A DNA stretch of 64,000 bases from Akkermansia sp. (GTDB lineage Bacteria > Verrucomicrobiota > Verrucomicrobiia > Verrucomicrobiales > Akkermansiaceae), in the NCBI GenBank assembly GCA_030536145.1, contig JAUNQN010000006.1:1-64000 (forward strand). The letters are read 5' to 3'. Made by a program: the position numbers and the translations under genes. This document shows, piece by piece, positions 62,850 through 64,000 of the stretch. A model generated the notes under the pieces. The model had not been told where the DNA came from. It saw only the letters and a program-made list of their open reading frames with translations, and searched no databases. Position 1 is the stretch's first letter, and each line of letters opens with the position of its first letter.

Positions 62850-64000
62850 ATGAGTACCAACGAATACAACGGGCACCCGGATGCCCGGAAAGCCAAGGGA
62901 AATCCCCTGGCCTGGATCAACCTCTTCCTGCTGGCTGTCATCGTGATAGCCTGCAATTACATAGGCTGCCACGAGTACGGCCGCAAGGACCTTACAGGCG
63001 AGGAGCAGCGCTTCTCCATCTCTGAGCGCACGCGCAACGTGCTTCAGAGCGACCGCATCCAGAAGCGAGACACCCCCGTGCACATCATCTTTGCCTTCAA
63101 GCGCTCCACCCCCAACTACGCGCGCATGCGCTACCTGCTGGAGGAGTACGAGCGCTACGGCAAGGGCAAGGTGGTGGTGGAATGTTTCGACCCCATGCGC
63201 CAGCCCAACCGCGCCCGTGAGATTTCCCAAATCTACGGCATGGATTTCAACCAGAACCTGTGCGTGGTGGATGCCCGCAAGGACTGCACCCTGCCCATCA
63301 AGACATTCGAGGAGCAGCAGGGAGACCGCCAGCACGTGCGCATACGCCCCGGCACCGCCTTTGTCAAGTATGAGACCCTGCCGGACGAGAGCCGCCGTGC
63401 CGTGGCCCTGATGATGGACGAGGTGGTGTGCGGCGCCCTGACGGAGGCAGTGGAGGGCAACATGCGCCAGATGTACGCCGTGGAGGGCAAGGGCGGCATC
63501 TCCCGTGACGACCAGGCCCTGCTGGAGCTCATCGGCACCATCACGAACAACCTGAACATCCAGCTCTCTTGGGTGAACCTGGGCTCCGTGGACCGCCTGC
63601 CCGCAGATGCGGAAGGCCTCATCATCGTCTCCCCCACCACGGATTTCACGGAGAAGGAAATGGACGTGGTGCGCGAGTACTGGGAGCGGGAGGGGCGCAA
63701 CTCCGTGTTCGTGGCGCTCAACCCCACCTCTGAAAAGCTGCCCTACCTGTACCGCTTCCTGCGTGAGCAGGGCATCCGCCCCAACTCCGACCGCGTGCTG
63801 CTGCGTGACCGCACCCGCGCGTACTATGATATTTCCGCCGTGTTCCCCAAGGGCCTGAACTGCACCAAGTCCTTCTGGAACGGCACCACCCACGTGGAAG
63901 GCCAGTGCATGTCCCTGACCCTGGAGCATGCGGACGAGAACGAGGCGAGCCTGCGCAAGCTCACCGCCTTCCCCCTGATCATGACCACGCCGGAATACTA
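62850..64000 (+). CDS. GldG-like ABC accessory protein (3' end beyond the window)
   Basis: At least 383 residues are visible; the frame is open to the edge. One N-terminal helix (about 20-40) is followed by a periplasmic region: YFSIS-like RFSISERTRNVL, HIIFAFKRSTPNYARMRYLLEEY, VVECFDPMRQP, and EGLIIVSPTTDFTEKEMDVVREYW, the pattern of the GldG/DUF4350-type ABC_transp_aux domain. It is thought to be the extracytoplasmic partner of GldA-GldF. Confidence 0.8.
   Translation, partial: MSTNEYNGHPDARKAKGNPLAWINLFLLAVIVIACNYIGCHEYGRKDLTGEEQRFSISERTRNVLQSDRIQKRDTPVHIIFAFKRSTPNYARMRYLLEEYERYGKGKVVVECFDPMRQPNRAREISQIYGMDFNQNLCVVDARKDCTLPIKTFEEQQGDRQHVRIRPGTAFVKYETLPDESRRAVALMMDEVVCGALTEAVEGNMRQMYAVEGKGGISRDDQALLELIGTITNNLNIQLSWVNLGSVDRLPADAEGLIIVSPTTDFTEKEMDVVREYWEREGRNSVFVALNPTSEKLPYLYRFLREQGIRPNSDRVLLRDRTRAYYDISAVFPKGLNCTKSFWNGTTHVEGQCMSLTLEHADENEASLRKLTAFPLIMTTPEY

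Overview
The window is a GC-rich chromosomal segment from a Gram-negative bacterium. Content points to Verrucomicrobiota, probably the Akkermansiaceae. It has a fused MurC-MurB, FtsQ and Ddl, secreted GH20 and GH89 hexosaminidases of the kind used on mucin glycans, Sel1- and ankyrin-repeat proteins, and a GldA/F/G-like ABC system. The taxon is an inference; no rRNA gene or marker is present to prove it, and I found no tRNA genes or CRISPR array.

Layout. 1-3.9 kb is a more AT-rich accessory stretch: an SUMF1-like protein whose stop codon lies in the end of an IS3-family element, the element itself, a gene-poor gap, and a Sel1-repeat gene bracketed by two copies of a 39-bp hairpin repeat. 3.9-7.5 kb is a secreted hydrolase operon (SGNH hydrolase then GH20). 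7.6-13.9 kb is a tryptophan operon, trpL-trpE-trpG-SPFH-trpD-trpC-trpF/GNAT. It opens with a 24-codon leader peptide carrying Trp-Ser-Trp and a terminator-type attenuator. It contains a foreign-looking SPFH/band-7 gene and ends in a TrpF fused to an acetyltransferase domain. trpB is 35 kb away and trpA is not in the window. 13.9-19.5 kb carries pdxA, ppa, a GNAT, and a nucleotide operon pyrF-thyA-folA with an EamA exporter. 19.5-27 kb is a type II secretion/type IV pilus-like cluster (two GspE ATPases, GspF, GspG) whose last gene overlaps a GH89 alpha-N-acetylglucosaminidase. 27-32 kb: ankyrin membrane protein, CDF metal transporter with three tandem cytosolic domains, RNase R. 32-36 kb: coaD, cysteine desulfurase, a ComEC-like protein with an eroded beta-lactamase domain. 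36-42 kb: ankyrin lipoprotein, 3D-domain protein, and the cell-wall/division operon murC-murB, ddl, ftsQ. 42-48 kb: a small membrane protein, GH57 and glycogen-synthase-like glycosyltransferase, PUR-domain protein, thioredoxin-fold secreted protein, Sel1 protein, ilvE. 48.9-54.8 kb: trpB, L,D-transpeptidase, TatC with a large periplasmic insert, an oligopeptide ABC ATPase, a ZIP transporter and a ROK-like regulator with a palindromic operator candidate. 55-64 kb: pyrG, a sodium/solute symporter, tlyA with two paralogous lipoproteins, OsmC, and the Gld-type ABC operon running off the end.

Promoters. Many genes have a clear sigma70-type promoter (TTGnnn, 16-18 bp, TAnnnT) whose -10 box ends only 6-11 bases before the start codon. 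Their mRNAs should therefore be leaderless or nearly so, and this settles several otherwise ambiguous starts.
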